Shown here in pieces: positions 18,251 through 27,297 of a stretch of 64,000 bases of DNA (position 1 is its first letter; the number at the start of each line of letters is the position of its first letter). The position numbers and the translations under genes are program-made. The notes beneath the pieces are model-generated. The model was not told the origin of the DNA, did not search any database, and saw only the letters and a program-made list of their open reading frames with translations. Location: contig NZ_BMRO01000001.1 in assembly GCF_014648675.1 (NCBI RefSeq), positions 447,732 to 511,731 of the forward strand, written 5' to 3'. Source of the stretch: Actinomadura livida. GTDB taxonomy: Bacteria; Actinomycetota; Actinomycetes; Streptosporangiales; Streptosporangiaceae.

Positions 18251-20151
18251 GCGCCCCCGTCCGCGAACCCGTCGCGCGGGACGTGCCGCCGGTGCCGAGC
18301 CGGTTCGGGTTCGCCTTCGCCGAGGAGGGCGGCTGGGCGGCCTGCCTGCGCGCCGTCGAGGACGAGGTGACGCTGGAGAGATGGGACCTCACTCGGCCCG
18401 TCCCGTCCCGGAGCACGCTCACCGGCGAGGAGGCGGGAGGCGTCGGCGGCCTCGACCGGCGGTGCGGCGTGCTGCCGCTGGACGACGGCCGCGTCCTGAT
18501 CCTGCGCCCCGCGACCGGCGGCGACGGTGCGACGGCCGGGCACGGGACCGTGCTCGCCGCGGAGCCGTCCGGCCCGGGCCTGCGGATCACCCGCTCGTGG
18601 CCGGTCCCGGTCATGGCGGCCGGCTTCCTGCTGGCCGCCCCGGCGCCCGAGGGCACCGTGGTGCTCGTCACCGCGGAGGACGAGCGGCACTCCCGGATCT
18701 GGTGGCTGCGCTGGGCCTCCCCGGCCCTCGAACCGATCGTCCGGATCCCCGGCGTGCTGTCCGGCGGCGTCTGGCTCGACGGCGGACGCACCCTCGCCCT
18801 CGACCACGCCTCCGCCCAGCACCGCACCGCCGGCATCCGCGTCGACCTGCGCGACGGCACGTGGCGCCGCCTCTGGTCGGTCTCCGACACCACCACCGAC
18901 CGGATCGCCGCCTACAGCCCCCGCTCCGGCGTCCTGGCCGTCACCACGACGTCGCCGGGCGCCCAGCCGCCCGGCACCGCGCAGACCGGGCTGCGGTTCC
19001 CCGGCGGCGGGCCGGTGCGGTTCCCCGACGCCCTCAACCGGTCCGAGCGTCCGCGGGCGCCGCTGGCCTTCGACGACGCCGGGGAGAACCTGCTCGTCCG
19101 GGAGACGCGGGGCGCCGTGGAAGGCCTCGCGGTCTACGCGCCCGGATGGGAGCGCGTCACCGCGGTCCCCGGACCGCCGGGAATGCTGTGGCCGCCCGCC
19201 TGCTGGGCGCGGGACGGCCGGATCCACCTGCGCTTCGCCGCCCCGGACCGGCCGCCCACCCTGGCCACGGTCCCGCATCCGCCCGCCGCGGGCTGGTGGC
19301 TGGCTCCAGACGACCTCGGGGCAGGCGGTTCCAGCACGAGCGCGGATTGGGCGGGCGCGGAAGCGGTCGAGCTGCCCGGCCCGGCGGGGCCGGTCGAGAC
19401 GATCGTCTACGGCGGCCCCGGCTGGCGGCGGGCGCCCCGCCTGGTGCTCGCCCTGCACGGCGGCCCCCTGGCGGCCTGGCGGCTGGAGTTCGAGCCCCTC
19501 TTCCAGCACCTCGCCGCGGCCGGCGTCGCCGTGGCCGCGCCGAATTACCGGGGCAGCACCGGCTACGGCGAGCGGCACCTGCGGCCCGTCATCGGCGACT
19601 GGGGCGGCCCCGACCTCGACGACGTCGTCCACCTGGCCCGGGAGATCGCACGCGACCGCGACGCCGCCGGCCTGCCGCGCCCGGTCGTGCTCGGCGGCAG
19701 CTACGGCGCCTTCCTCGCGCTGCTGGCGGCGTGCCACGCCCCGGGCCTGTGGTCGGGGTGCGCCGCGCTGGCGCCGTTCACCTCCGCCGCGAGCCTGCAC
19801 GGCAGCGCGCCCGGCACCGTACGGGACCGCGTGTCGCGGCTGAGCCGGTGCGACGCGCCCGGCGGGCCGGAGACCGGACGGGACGTCCTGCGCGCCTGCG
19901 CCGGCCTCGCCGCGCCGCTGCTGCTCGTCCACGGCACCCGGGACGAGGTCATCCCGGTGGCGCAGTCCAGGGCACTGCGCGCCCGCCTACTCGAACTCGG
20001 CAGGACCGAAGGAGTCGACTTCGACTACCTGGAGGCCGACGGCGACCACAACGGGGTCGTCCAGGCATGGCCCCCGGTCCTGCGTGAAGCGGTGGTCCGC
20101 TTCTGCCTCACGGCGGAGCGGGCCTACGTATCGGACCAGGAAAGGAGGTGA
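18247..20151 (+). CDS. S9 family (prolyl oligopeptidase-like) peptidase
   Basis: 634 aa. An N-terminal beta-propeller-like region (about 1-370) is followed by an alpha/beta hydrolase domain with nucleophile Ser485 (GGSYGAF), Asp566 (HGTRDEVIP) and His601 (DGDHNGV). No signal peptide, so cytosolic. It lies between lanL (ATGA overlap) and lanA. In some class III loci (FlaP of flavipeptin) a prolyl oligopeptidase removes the leader after proline; the lanA leader here has Pro16 and Pro20, so the same job is inferred. Its stop is part of lanA's ribosome site. Confidence 0.9.
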   Translation: MSAPVREPVARDVPPVPSRFGFAFAEEGGWAACLRAVEDEVTLERWDLTRPVPSRSTLTGEEAGGVGGLDRRCGVLPLDDGRVLILRPATGGDGATAGHGTVLAAEPSGPGLRITRSWPVPVMAAGFLLAAPAPEGTVVLVTAEDERHSRIWWLRWASPALEPIVRIPGVLSGGVWLDGGRTLALDHASAQHRTAGIRVDLRDGTWRRLWSVSDTTTDRIAAYSPRSGVLAVTTTSPGAQPPGTAQTGLRFPGGGPVRFPDALNRSERPRAPLAFDDAGENLLVRETRGAVEGLAVYAPGWERVTAVPGPPGMLWPPACWARDGRIHLRFAAPDRPPTLATVPHPPAAGWWLAPDDLGAGGSSTSADWAGAEAVELPGPAGPVETIVYGGPGWRRAPRLVLALHGGPLAAWRLEFEPLFQHLAAAGVAVAAPNYRGSTGYGERHLRPVIGDWGGPDLDDVVHLAREIARDRDAAGLPRPVVLGGSYGAFLALLAACHAPGLWSGCAALAPFTSAASLHGSAPGTVRDRVSRLSRCDAPGGPETGRDVLRACAGLAAPLLLVHGTRDEVIPVAQSRALRARLLELGRTEGVDFDYLEADGDHNGVVQAWPPVLREAVVRFCLTAERAYVSDQERR

Positions 20152-20157
20152 AAACAC

Positions 20158-20313
20158 ATGAACACGTTCGACGGTGACGTCGTGGCCGCTCTGCAGGAGC
20201 TGCCCGAGACCGACCCCATCGAGATCGAGGGGATCGCGCTCGGCGGGACGTGCGCGTGCGTCGGCCTGCTCACGCTGCTGAACACGGTGTGCGTCGGCAT
20301 CTCGTGCATCTGA
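20158..20313 (+). CDS. lanA: Venezuelin-like class IV lanthipeptide precursor
   Basis: 51 aa. Near-perfect ribosome site AAAGGAGGTGA (20141-20151). The acidic leader contains AALQELPETDP (10-20). The core region begins near Thr31 after ALGG and ends VGLLTLLNTVCVGISC-I, with Thr31, Thr39, Thr43, Ser49 and Cys32, Cys34, Cys45, Cys50, so up to four thioether rings are possible. From memory the venezuelin core is almost identical (VGLLTLLNTVCIGISCA), and the ALPETDP leader is shared by class IV precursors. The labionin pattern SxxSxxxC of class III peptides is absent. Confidence 0.93.
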   Translation: MNTFDGDVVAALQELPETDPIEIEGIALGGTCACVGLLTLLNTVCVGISCI

Positions 20314-20459
20314 CACCGCACATCCCATGCGGAATCCGGGACCCCTGAATGACCCCGGCCCGCAGAACCCCGGTCACGGGCCGGCCATGAGCCGGTCCGT
20401 GACCGGACCCATCGACAAGTGTAGATGACGCACCGCGACGACGGACGGAGCCGACGAGG

Positions 20460-22298
20460 GTGGTCCGGACACCGACGGAACCGGGCGCGGCCGGTGGCCT
20501 GGACGGAACCGGAGGCGCGCCCGAAGCCGCACCCGCAGACGGGCCCGGCCCCCTGCCCGGCGGGCCGGCGGCGTCCGCCGCGCTGCGCGCCGCGGGAAGG
20601 CGGCGGCTGCGCGAGGCCATGCGCCGGTTCCGGCTGCGGATGTGCGCGCTGGCGGTGCTCACGGCCGTCCGCGTCGCCGCGACCCTCGCCACGCCGGTCA
20701 TGCTCGCCGGGGCCGTCGACGCCGCCCGCACCCAGGAGGGCCTCGGCACGGCCACGGCGCGGCTCGCGCTCGTCCTCGCCCTGGCGGCCCTCGCCGACGC
20801 CGGGGAGGACGTGCTCGGCGCCTACTGCGGCAGCGACATCACCGCATGGCTGCGGCACCGGCTGCTCGGCCGGGTGCTGGCGCTGGGGACGCAGGGGCGG
20901 CACCGCTTCCCCACCGGGGACGTGCTGTCCAGGCTCACCGAGAGCGCCTCGGGCCCCGCGGCCTTCCCCGTCCTGCTGCTGACGGCCGCGGCCGCGCTGG
21001 TGACCACGGCGGGCGCGCTGACCGCGCTCGCCCTGATCGACTGGTGGCTCGCCGTCGCGTTCGCGGCCGGGATCCCGCCGATGATCGTGGCGCTGCGCGT
21101 CTTCGTCGTCCAGGCGACCGAGCCGTTCGCGCGCTACCAGCGCTGCCAGGCGGCGATCGCGACCCGCCTGCTCGACGCCCGGCAGGGGATCCGCACTATC
21201 CGGGCGAGCGGCACGGCCGCGGCCGAGGTCCGGCGCATTCTCGAACCCCTGCCGGACCTTCGCCGGGCCGGTCACGAGACCTGGGCGGCGCAGGGACGGG
21301 TGAGCCGGCGTCTCGCCCTGCTGGCCCCCCTCACCCAGGTGCTGGTGGTCGGCACCGCCGGGATCCGGCTGGCCACCGGCGACATCACCACCGGCCAGCT
21401 CGTGGCGAGCGTCGCCTACGCCGCCATGGCCACCGCCTCGGCGTCGCTCTTCGACACCTTCGTCGCGCTGCTCAACTGCCAGGTCGGGGCCGGGCGGGTC
21501 GACGAGGTCCTGGCGGCCGCCCCGGCGGTGCGGCCGCCCGCCCGGCCGGTGCCGCTGCCGGACGGCCCCGGGCGGCTCCGGCTGAAGGGCGTCACCGTGC
21601 GGATCGGCGGCCGCGCCGTCCTGGACGGGCTCGACCTCGACGTGCCGCCCGGCGCCACCGTCGCGGTCGTCGGCGCCTCGGGGACGGGGAAGAGCGTGCT
21701 GGTGTCGACGGTCGGGCGGCTCCTCGATCCCGACGAGGGGGTCGTCGAACTCGACGGCGTCCCCGTCACCGCGGTCCCCCTGCCGCAGGTGCGGCGCGCC
21801 GTCGCCTACGCCTTCGAACGTCCCGCGCTGCTCGGCGCCACCGTGCACGACACCATCGCCTACGCGCGTCCCGAGTCGACCCGCGGCGAGGTGCGCGACG
21901 CCGCCCGGACCGCCGCCGCCGACGGCTTCATCCGGGCGCTGCCGGACGGATACGACACCCCGCTCACCGACGCGCCGCTCTCCGGCGGCGAACTCCAGCG
22001 CCTCGGCCTGGCCCGCGCCGCGCTCACCCGGGCCCGGATCGTGGTCCTGGACGACGCCACCAGCAGCCTCGACACCGCCACGGAGCTGAAGGTGACCCGG
22101 GCGCTCCAGCGGATCCTGGCCGGCCGCACCAGCCTGGTGGTCGCCCGCCGCCCCGCCACCGCCGCCCGCGCCGACCTCGTCGCCTGGCTGGACGCCGGCC
22201 GGGTGCGGGCCCTCGCCGCCCACGCGGACCTGTGGCCCGATCCCGCCTACCGGGCGGTGTTCTCCGCGTCCGCGGCCGGAGCGGCGGCGGGCGCATGA
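20460..22298 (+). CDS. Half-size ABC exporter, degenerate nucleotide site
   Basis: 612 aa from GTG 20460. N-terminal six-helix membrane domain, then an ATPase with Walker A GASGTGKS and signature LSGGELQ. Walker B is VVLDDATS (catalytic Glu replaced by Asp), the H-loop His is Arg (VVARR) and the Q-loop Gln is Glu (AFERP), so this subunit should supply the inactive site of a heterodimer. There is no C39 peptidase domain. Predicted to export the lanthipeptide with the next subunit (ATGA overlap), as RamA/RamB-type pairs do. Confidence 0.9.
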   Translation: MVRTPTEPGAAGGLDGTGGAPEAAPADGPGPLPGGPAASAALRAAGRRRLREAMRRFRLRMCALAVLTAVRVAATLATPVMLAGAVDAARTQEGLGTATARLALVLALAALADAGEDVLGAYCGSDITAWLRHRLLGRVLALGTQGRHRFPTGDVLSRLTESASGPAAFPVLLLTAAAALVTTAGALTALALIDWWLAVAFAAGIPPMIVALRVFVVQATEPFARYQRCQAAIATRLLDARQGIRTIRASGTAAAEVRRILEPLPDLRRAGHETWAAQGRVSRRLALLAPLTQVLVVGTAGIRLATGDITTGQLVASVAYAAMATASASLFDTFVALLNCQVGAGRVDEVLAAAPAVRPPARPVPLPDGPGRLRLKGVTVRIGGRAVLDGLDLDVPPGATVAVVGASGTGKSVLVSTVGRLLDPDEGVVELDGVPVTAVPLPQVRRAVAYAFERPALLGATVHDTIAYARPESTRGEVRDAARTAAADGFIRALPDGYDTPLTDAPLSGGELQRLGLARAALTRARIVVLDDATSSLDTATELKVTRALQRILAGRTSLVVARRPATAARADLVAWLDAGRVRALAAHADLWPDPAYRAVFSASAAGAAAGA

Positions 22299-24016
22299 CC
22301 GCCCCGCCCGCCGCCCGGCTGCTGCACCGCCACCTTCACGGGCGGTGGCCGGCCGTGCGGCGCCTCGCCGCCTGGTCCGCCCTCGAATCGCTCCCGGCGT
22401 TCGCGTCCGGTCTCCTCCTCGCGCGGGCCGTCGACCAGGGATTCCTCGCCGGGCGGCCGCTCATCGGTCTCGGCTGGCTCGGCGCCCTCGCCGTCCTGTA
22501 CGTCGCCGGGGCGGTCGGGACCGGCCGGATCTACCCGTGGCTCGCCGCCACCGTGGAGCCGCTGCGCGACTCCCTGGTGAAGGAGGTCGTCACCGCCTCC
22601 CTGGACCGGATGGCCGACCGGGCGCCGGGCGCCGGGGGCGCGGGCGTGTCCCAGGTGACCGAGCAGGCCGAGGCCGTCCGGGTGCTGCTCGGCACCGCGC
22701 TGCGCAACGTCCGCCAGCTGCTGTCGGCCGGTGTCGCCGCGCTGCTCGGCCTGGCCCTGCTCTCGCCGCCGCTGGCCCTGGTCATCTGCCTGTCGGTGGC
22801 GCTCGCCCTCGCGGTGTTCGCGGCGTGCGTCGGCCTGCAGATCCGCCGCTACCGGGCCGTCGTCCGGGAGGCGGAGCGGATCGGCGAGAGCGCCGCCGCG
22901 GTCGTCGGCGGCGTCCGGGACGTCGTCGCCTGCGCGGCGGAGGACCGCGCCGCCCGCGCCGTCGGGGAGGTGATCGACGCCCAGGCCGCGGCGCTGCGCG
23001 CGTACGCCCGCACCCGCCTGGTCCGCCTGCCGGTGCTCGCCCTGGGCGTGCACGTGCCGCTGATCGCCCTGCTGCTGCTGTCCCCCTACCTGACCGAGCA
23101 GCACGGGCTCACGCCGGGGCAGATCGCGGGCGCGGCGGGCTACCTGGTCGCCGGGCTCCAGCCGGGCATCACCGTCCTCGTCGACGCGGGCGGCACCCTG
23201 CTGCTCAGCCTCGCCGTGATCCTCGGCCGGCTCGCCGAGACCTGCGCCGGCCCCGCCACCGACTTCCCCGTCCCGGCCGCCGCACCCGCCGTCGCCGCGT
23301 CCTTCGACATCGAGGCCGAGGGCGTCACCTTCGCCTACTCCCCGCACGCCGACCCCGTCCTGCGGGACCTGTCCCTGCGCGTCCCGGAGGGCACGCACCT
23401 GGCGGTGGTCGGCCCCAGCGGCGCCGGGAAGTCGACCCTCGCCAACCTCCTCACCGGCCTCCTCCCGCCGCAGCGGGGCAGCGTGACGCTCGGCGGCGTC
23501 CCCCTGCCCCGACTCGGCCAAGAACGGCTGCGGTCGGCGGTCGCGCTCATCCCGCAGGAGAGCTACGTCTTCGCCGCGACGCTGCGCGAGAACCTCGCGT
23601 ACCTGCGCCCGGGGGCCACCACCGCGCAGCTCGACGAGACCGTGCGCGCCGTCGGGCTCACCGAGACCGTCGAGCGCCTCGGCGGATACGACGCCGGCAT
23701 CCCGCCGGGCGGCGGCGACCTCTCCCACGGGGAACGCCAGCTCATCACCCTGGCCCGCGCGCACCTGTCCCCCGCCCCGGTCATCGTCCTGGACGAGGCG
23801 ACCAGCCACCTGCACCCCGCCGCCGAGGCCCGCGCCGAACGGGCCCTGGCCGCCCGCGGCAGAACGCTCATCGTCATCGCGCACCGCATGACGTCCGCCG
23901 AACGCGCCGGAAAGGTCCTCCTCCTGGACGGCCCCACTCCCCTCCTCGGCACCCACGAGACCCTCCAGGCCCGCAGTCGCCTCTACGCGGACCTGGTGGG
24001 CCACTGGCATACCTGA
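22295..24016 (+). CDS. Half-size ABC exporter, catalytic partner
   Basis: 573 aa. Membrane domain to about residue 330, then an ATPase with Walker A GPSGAGKST, Q-loop PQES, signature LSHGERQ, Walker B VIVLDEATS and H-loop VIAHRM, a complete set. With the preceding degenerate subunit it makes a heterodimeric exporter. Last gene of the lanthipeptide operon. Confidence 0.92.
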   Translation: MTAPPAARLLHRHLHGRWPAVRRLAAWSALESLPAFASGLLLARAVDQGFLAGRPLIGLGWLGALAVLYVAGAVGTGRIYPWLAATVEPLRDSLVKEVVTASLDRMADRAPGAGGAGVSQVTEQAEAVRVLLGTALRNVRQLLSAGVAALLGLALLSPPLALVICLSVALALAVFAACVGLQIRRYRAVVREAERIGESAAAVVGGVRDVVACAAEDRAARAVGEVIDAQAAALRAYARTRLVRLPVLALGVHVPLIALLLLSPYLTEQHGLTPGQIAGAAGYLVAGLQPGITVLVDAGGTLLLSLAVILGRLAETCAGPATDFPVPAAAPAVAASFDIEAEGVTFAYSPHADPVLRDLSLRVPEGTHLAVVGPSGAGKSTLANLLTGLLPPQRGSVTLGGVPLPRLGQERLRSAVALIPQESYVFAATLRENLAYLRPGATTAQLDETVRAVGLTETVERLGGYDAGIPPGGGDLSHGERQLITLARAHLSPAPVIVLDEATSHLHPAAEARAERALAARGRTLIVIAHRMTSAERAGKVLLLDGPTPLLGTHETLQARSRLYADLVGHWHT

Positions 24017-24117
24017 CCTCCCGGGAGAAACGCCGTGGAACCATGGGAGCCCGGCCCCCGTCCACTCCGTCAGGACAGGCGGCCGCGCAGCACGGCGGTA
24101 TCTGGACGGGAGTCCCC

Positions 24118-25007
24118 GTGGACCGTAGGACCGAGCATGTCCCGAGGCGATGGCGGCAGGCGGCGGCGGACCTCGCGACCCGGGCGTTCCGGGCCGCCTC
24201 CGGGCCGGGGGCCGGCGGGCGGCACGCGGTGCTCCCGTTCATCGCCGGTCCGCTCGGCGGACGCCTGGCCCCGCTCGCGGACGCCGACGGCGGGGTGGTC
24301 GGCGAAGCGCTGCGCGTCCACTACTCCGTGCGCGGCGAACGGCTCGACGTCGCCAAGACGCCCTTCTCGTTCACCTACCGCCCGGTCTCGGCCGACCCGC
24401 CCGGCGACGGTGACCTGCTGGTCGACCTCGGCTTCGCCGACCTGCGGCCGGGAGACGACATCGTCGCCTACGCCGTACCGGATCTTCCCCAGGAGCAACG
24501 CGTCGGCCTGGCGCGCGTCACCCGGGCGCCGAGCGGCACCGATCCGCTCGCGTTCGAGCTCCTGGACGGCTCGGTTCCGGCCCGCTGCCGGGTCCGCCTC
24601 CTGCGCGACGGCGTCGTCCGCGCCGACGGCCGGTGGTTCGGCGTGCCGGTCGCCGAGGGCGCCCACCAGCGGGAATTCGATCGGGCCGTCCCCGGCGACC
24701 TCCTGGAGGCGTACCGGCGGGACGGCGACGATCGTTCGAGCGGCGTCCCGCGGAGCCCCGGCGCACCTGGCCGATCCGCGGTCGGGCCGCGAGGGCGCAG
24801 CGGCTCGCGCGCACCGCGCACGGGCGGTACCTGCGGCCCGGCGACCTCGACGAGCAGTCCCGGAGCCTGCTCCTGCGCGCACAGACCGCCGTGGCGGCCG
24901 TCCAGCGACCCGGCCTGAGACGTCCCGTCCCGTCGGTCGATGCGGTCAGGCGGTGCGGCGGCGGCGCACGGCCCAGACGAGCAGGGCCGTTCCGGCGACC
25001 AGGGTGA
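24118..25007 (+). pseudogene. Frameshifted hypothetical gene
   Basis: From GTG 24118 (GGGAG 5 bases upstream) one frame reads a plausible globular protein for about 205 residues (HAVLPFIAGPLGGRLAPLAD ... VPGDLLEAYRR), then turns into Pro/Ser/Arg-rich nonsense. From about 24750 the third frame reads coherent protein (ARTAHGRYLRPGDLDEQSRS, LLLRAQTAVAAVQ). One indel near 24730-24790 would join them. Family not recognised. The 3' end runs into the convergent membrane-protein gene. Either a pseudogene or a sequencing error. Confidence 0.5.
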
Positions 25008-25587
25008 CGACCGCGGCGGGCGGCAGGATGCCGAACCGCAAGGCGATCGAGGCGTGCGCGTCCACGCCCGGCCGGCCGTCCAGGCGCATCACCACGACGG
25101 ACCACGCGCCACCGGTCTTGCCCCACCTGAGGGTCCGCGTACCGGTGCCCGAGGAACTCGCCACCCAGAACGACTGCCGGGACGGCGCCGCGGCCTCGGG
25201 CGTCCCCGGCAGCCGCCGGAAGACCGGCGCGAACGGGCTGAGGTCGGCCGACACGAACTCCTCGTGCGCCACCCCGCGCAGATAGCCCTCGACCCGCGCC
25301 TTCGGCCCCACCCCCACGAACAGCGGCACGCGGGGATCGGCCGGCCGGACCACGATCTCGACCTCGGCGAGTTCCCCGGCATCGGGCATCGGGTCTCCGG
25401 CGCGGGCCGTCTCCGCACCCACCTCGATCTCGTCGGTCTTGAGCGCCGCGGTGGACGTGGTGAAGCGCCGCTCCCCGGTTCCGAAGGCGCCGCCGGAGGC
25501 GGCCTGCACGGCCCCCGCCGCGGCGAGCCCGGAACCGGCGAGCAGGAGCGGAACCGCGATGAGGACGCCGGGCAGGCCACGCTTCAT
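24946..25587 (-). CDS. Hypothetical secreted/membrane-anchored protein
   Basis: 213 aa. N-terminal signal/anchor (GVLIAVPLLLAGSGLAAAGA), an extracellular beta-rich region (VEIVVRPADPRVPLFVGVGP), and a C-terminal transmembrane helix (PPAAVVTLVAGTALLVWAV) followed by RRRR, so it is probably a bitopic envelope protein. Divergent from a TetR gene with two operator-like sequences between them; it is probably the target of that repressor. Function unknown. Confidence 0.7.
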   Translation of the reverse strand: MKRGLPGVLIAVPLLLAGSGLAAAGAVQAASGGAFGTGERRFTTSTAALKTDEIEVGAETARAGDPMPDAGELAEVEIVVRPADPRVPLFVGVGPKARVEGYLRGVAHEEFVSADLSPFAPVFRRLPGTPEAAAPSRQSFWVASSSGTGTRTLRWGKTGGAWSVVVMRLDGRPGVDAHASIALRFGILPPAAVVTLVAGTALLVWAVRRRRTA

Positions 25588-25601
25588 GATGGATCCCTTT
25601 T

Positions 25602-25645
25602 TAGTACGACCGTGCTACAACCTTCAAAGTAACACAGTCGTGCTA
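25602..25645. promoter_or_regulatory. Two TetR operator-like sites
   Basis: TAGTACGACCGTGCTA (25602-25617) and TAACACAGTCGTGCTA (25630-25645) are related imperfect palindromes 28 bp apart. They fill the gap between the divergent membrane-protein and TetR genes. Binding by the adjacent TetR is inferred. Confidence 0.6.
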
Positions 25646-25655
25646 TAAAAGCCGC

Positions 25656-26243
25656 ATGCCGAAGGTGGTGGATCCGGCCAGGCGCCGGCGGGAAGTGGTC
25701 ACGGCCGTGTGGCGGGTCATCCGTCGGGACGGGCTGGACCGGGCCTCGGTGCGCAACGTCGCACGCGAGGCCGGCCTGTCGACGGGATCGCTGCGGCACT
25801 ACTTCGCCACGCAGCCCGAACTGCTGGCGTTCACCCTCCGCACGATCATCGAGCGGATCGAGGAGCGGATAGCCGCGGCCCTGCCGGCGGACGGCGACCC
25901 TCGCGAGCGCGCCGTCCGCGTCCTGCACGAGCTCCTCCCCATGGACGCCGAACGCGCCGCCGAGAACCAGGTCTGGCTGGCCTTCACCGCCCGCGCGCTC
26001 GTCAGCCCGGAACTGCGCGCCCTGTGCGAAGAGGCCCATGAGGCCCTGCGCTCGGGCTGCCGCACCGTGGTCGAGTCCCTGGCCCCGGACGCCGACACCG
26101 AACTGGAGACCGACCGCCTGCACGCGCTGGTGGACGGCCTGGCCGTCCACGCCGCCCTGCACCCCCGGACCACCACCCCGGCCCGTATGAGCACCGCCCT
26201 GGCCGCCCACCTCGACGACCTCCGCACACGAGGCGGCCACTGA
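25656..26243 (+). CDS. TetR family transcriptional regulator
   Basis: 195 aa. N-terminal HTH (LDRASVRNVAREAGLSTGSL, RHYF) and an all-helical ligand domain. Divergent from the membrane-protein gene; two matching operator sites lie between them. Likely a local repressor with unknown ligand. Confidence 0.92.
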   Translation: MPKVVDPARRRREVVTAVWRVIRRDGLDRASVRNVAREAGLSTGSLRHYFATQPELLAFTLRTIIERIEERIAAALPADGDPRERAVRVLHELLPMDAERAAENQVWLAFTARALVSPELRALCEEAHEALRSGCRTVVESLAPDADTELETDRLHALVDGLAVHAALHPRTTTPARMSTALAAHLDDLRTRGGH

Positions 26244-26458
26244 CCGATCCGGCAGTGGTCGTCGGGGAATGGCCGGAGCCGCTGCCGGCACGAACGCTGA
26301 TCAGTGATGAAGCCGGTCTGAGGCAGGTCTGAAGTCGGCGGCTGCCTTACTGATCAGGACCCGGCTGGGCGGCGGGGCCACCGGAACTCCTCGGCCGGCC
26401 GTCCGGCCCCGGACCGCCGTCGATGCCAATCGACAGGACAGCTCAAAGGGGAAGAAAG

Positions 26459-26836
26459 ATGTCAAGGCGTACCATCGTGACCACGGCCGCATCGGCGCTC
26501 ATCGGCGCGGGGCTGCTGGTCGCCGCACCCGCCGCCGCGGCCGAGCCGAATCCGCCCGACTGCGCGAAGGGCTACTTCTGCCTGTACTCCTCGTACGATC
26601 AGACCGGCGGGCTCGTGCTGAAGAGAGCGGGCAACTGGACCGGCAGCGTCAGGGCCGGCTCGATCTTCAACAACGGCGTCCCGTATCCGAACGCCGACCA
26701 CATCCAGGTCTACTGGTCCCTCGGGGACTACAGCAACACGACCTGCCTCCACTACAACCCCGGCCCCGGCGCGTACAAGCGCGACTTCCTGCCGGGCACG
26801 GTCGTGACCAAGGTGGTCTGGCGCGGCGAATGCTGA
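26459..26836 (+). CDS. Secreted peptidase inhibitor I36-like protein
   Basis: 125 aa with a Sec signal peptide (SALIGAGLLVAAPAAAAEP). The mature part holds Cys pairs and the pattern GYFCLYSSYDQTGG ... FNNG, typical of small secreted I36/beta-gamma-crystallin-like proteins of actinomycetes (SMI type, inhibitor of metalloproteinases). Ribosome site AAGGGGA upstream of ATG 26459. Monocistronic. Confidence 0.8.
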   Translation: MSRRTIVTTAASALIGAGLLVAAPAAAAEPNPPDCAKGYFCLYSSYDQTGGLVLKRAGNWTGSVRAGSIFNNGVPYPNADHIQVYWSLGDYSNTTCLHYNPGPGAYKRDFLPGTVVTKVVWRGEC

Positions 26837-26884
26837 TGCACCGCGCTCAGGCGTCATAGAGGCGCGAGGTCCGTTGATGCGGGG

Positions 26885-27265
26885 TCAGGGCCAGGTTCGG
26901 GCGTTGGCGGCGAAGGTTTCGGGGTCGCTGTGGATCGGGACCACGCAGAACAGGTGGCCGCCTGGGGCGCGGAGGGTGTGGGCGTCCTTCCACCTGGACA
27001 CCGGTTCCGCGCCCAGGGCCGTCAGGCGGGCGACCTCCGCCTCCAGGTCGTCGGTCTCGATGTCGACGTGGTAGCGCGGGGGGCCGTCGACCGACTGGAC
27101 GACGGTGAACAGATCCGGGACGGCGCGGTTCAGGACGGTGAACTGCTCCTCGCCCGGAGCGGGGAAGGTCGTGGCGCCCAGGGCGGCGGACCAGAAGTCC
27201 GCCGCCCTGGCGGCTTCGTCGGCGGGGGTGTCGATCAGGATCCCGACCAGTCGGCTGCGATGCAT
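26885..27265 (-). CDS. VOC (glyoxalase/bleomycin-resistance fold) protein
   Basis: 126 aa. Paired beta-alpha-beta modules: LVGILIDTPADEAARAADFW at the start, YHVDIETDDLEAEVARLTALG in the middle and GGHLFCVVP at the end. Typical of uncharacterised VOC proteins; substrate unknown. ATG at 27265. Confidence 0.85.
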   Translation of the reverse strand: MHRSRLVGILIDTPADEAARAADFWSAALGATTFPAPGEEQFTVLNRAVPDLFTVVQSVDGPPRYHVDIETDDLEAEVARLTALGAEPVSRWKDAHTLRAPGGHLFCVVPIHSDPETFAANARTWP

Positions 27266-27297
27266 GGCGGCAGAGTAGCCGGGCTCCGGGGAGGCGG

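Noticed and set aside
20158..20313. LPETD in the precursor leader as a sortase signal
   Set aside because: No hydrophobic anchor or basic tail follows, the motif is mid-leader, and LPETDP is shared with class IV lanthipeptide leaders.
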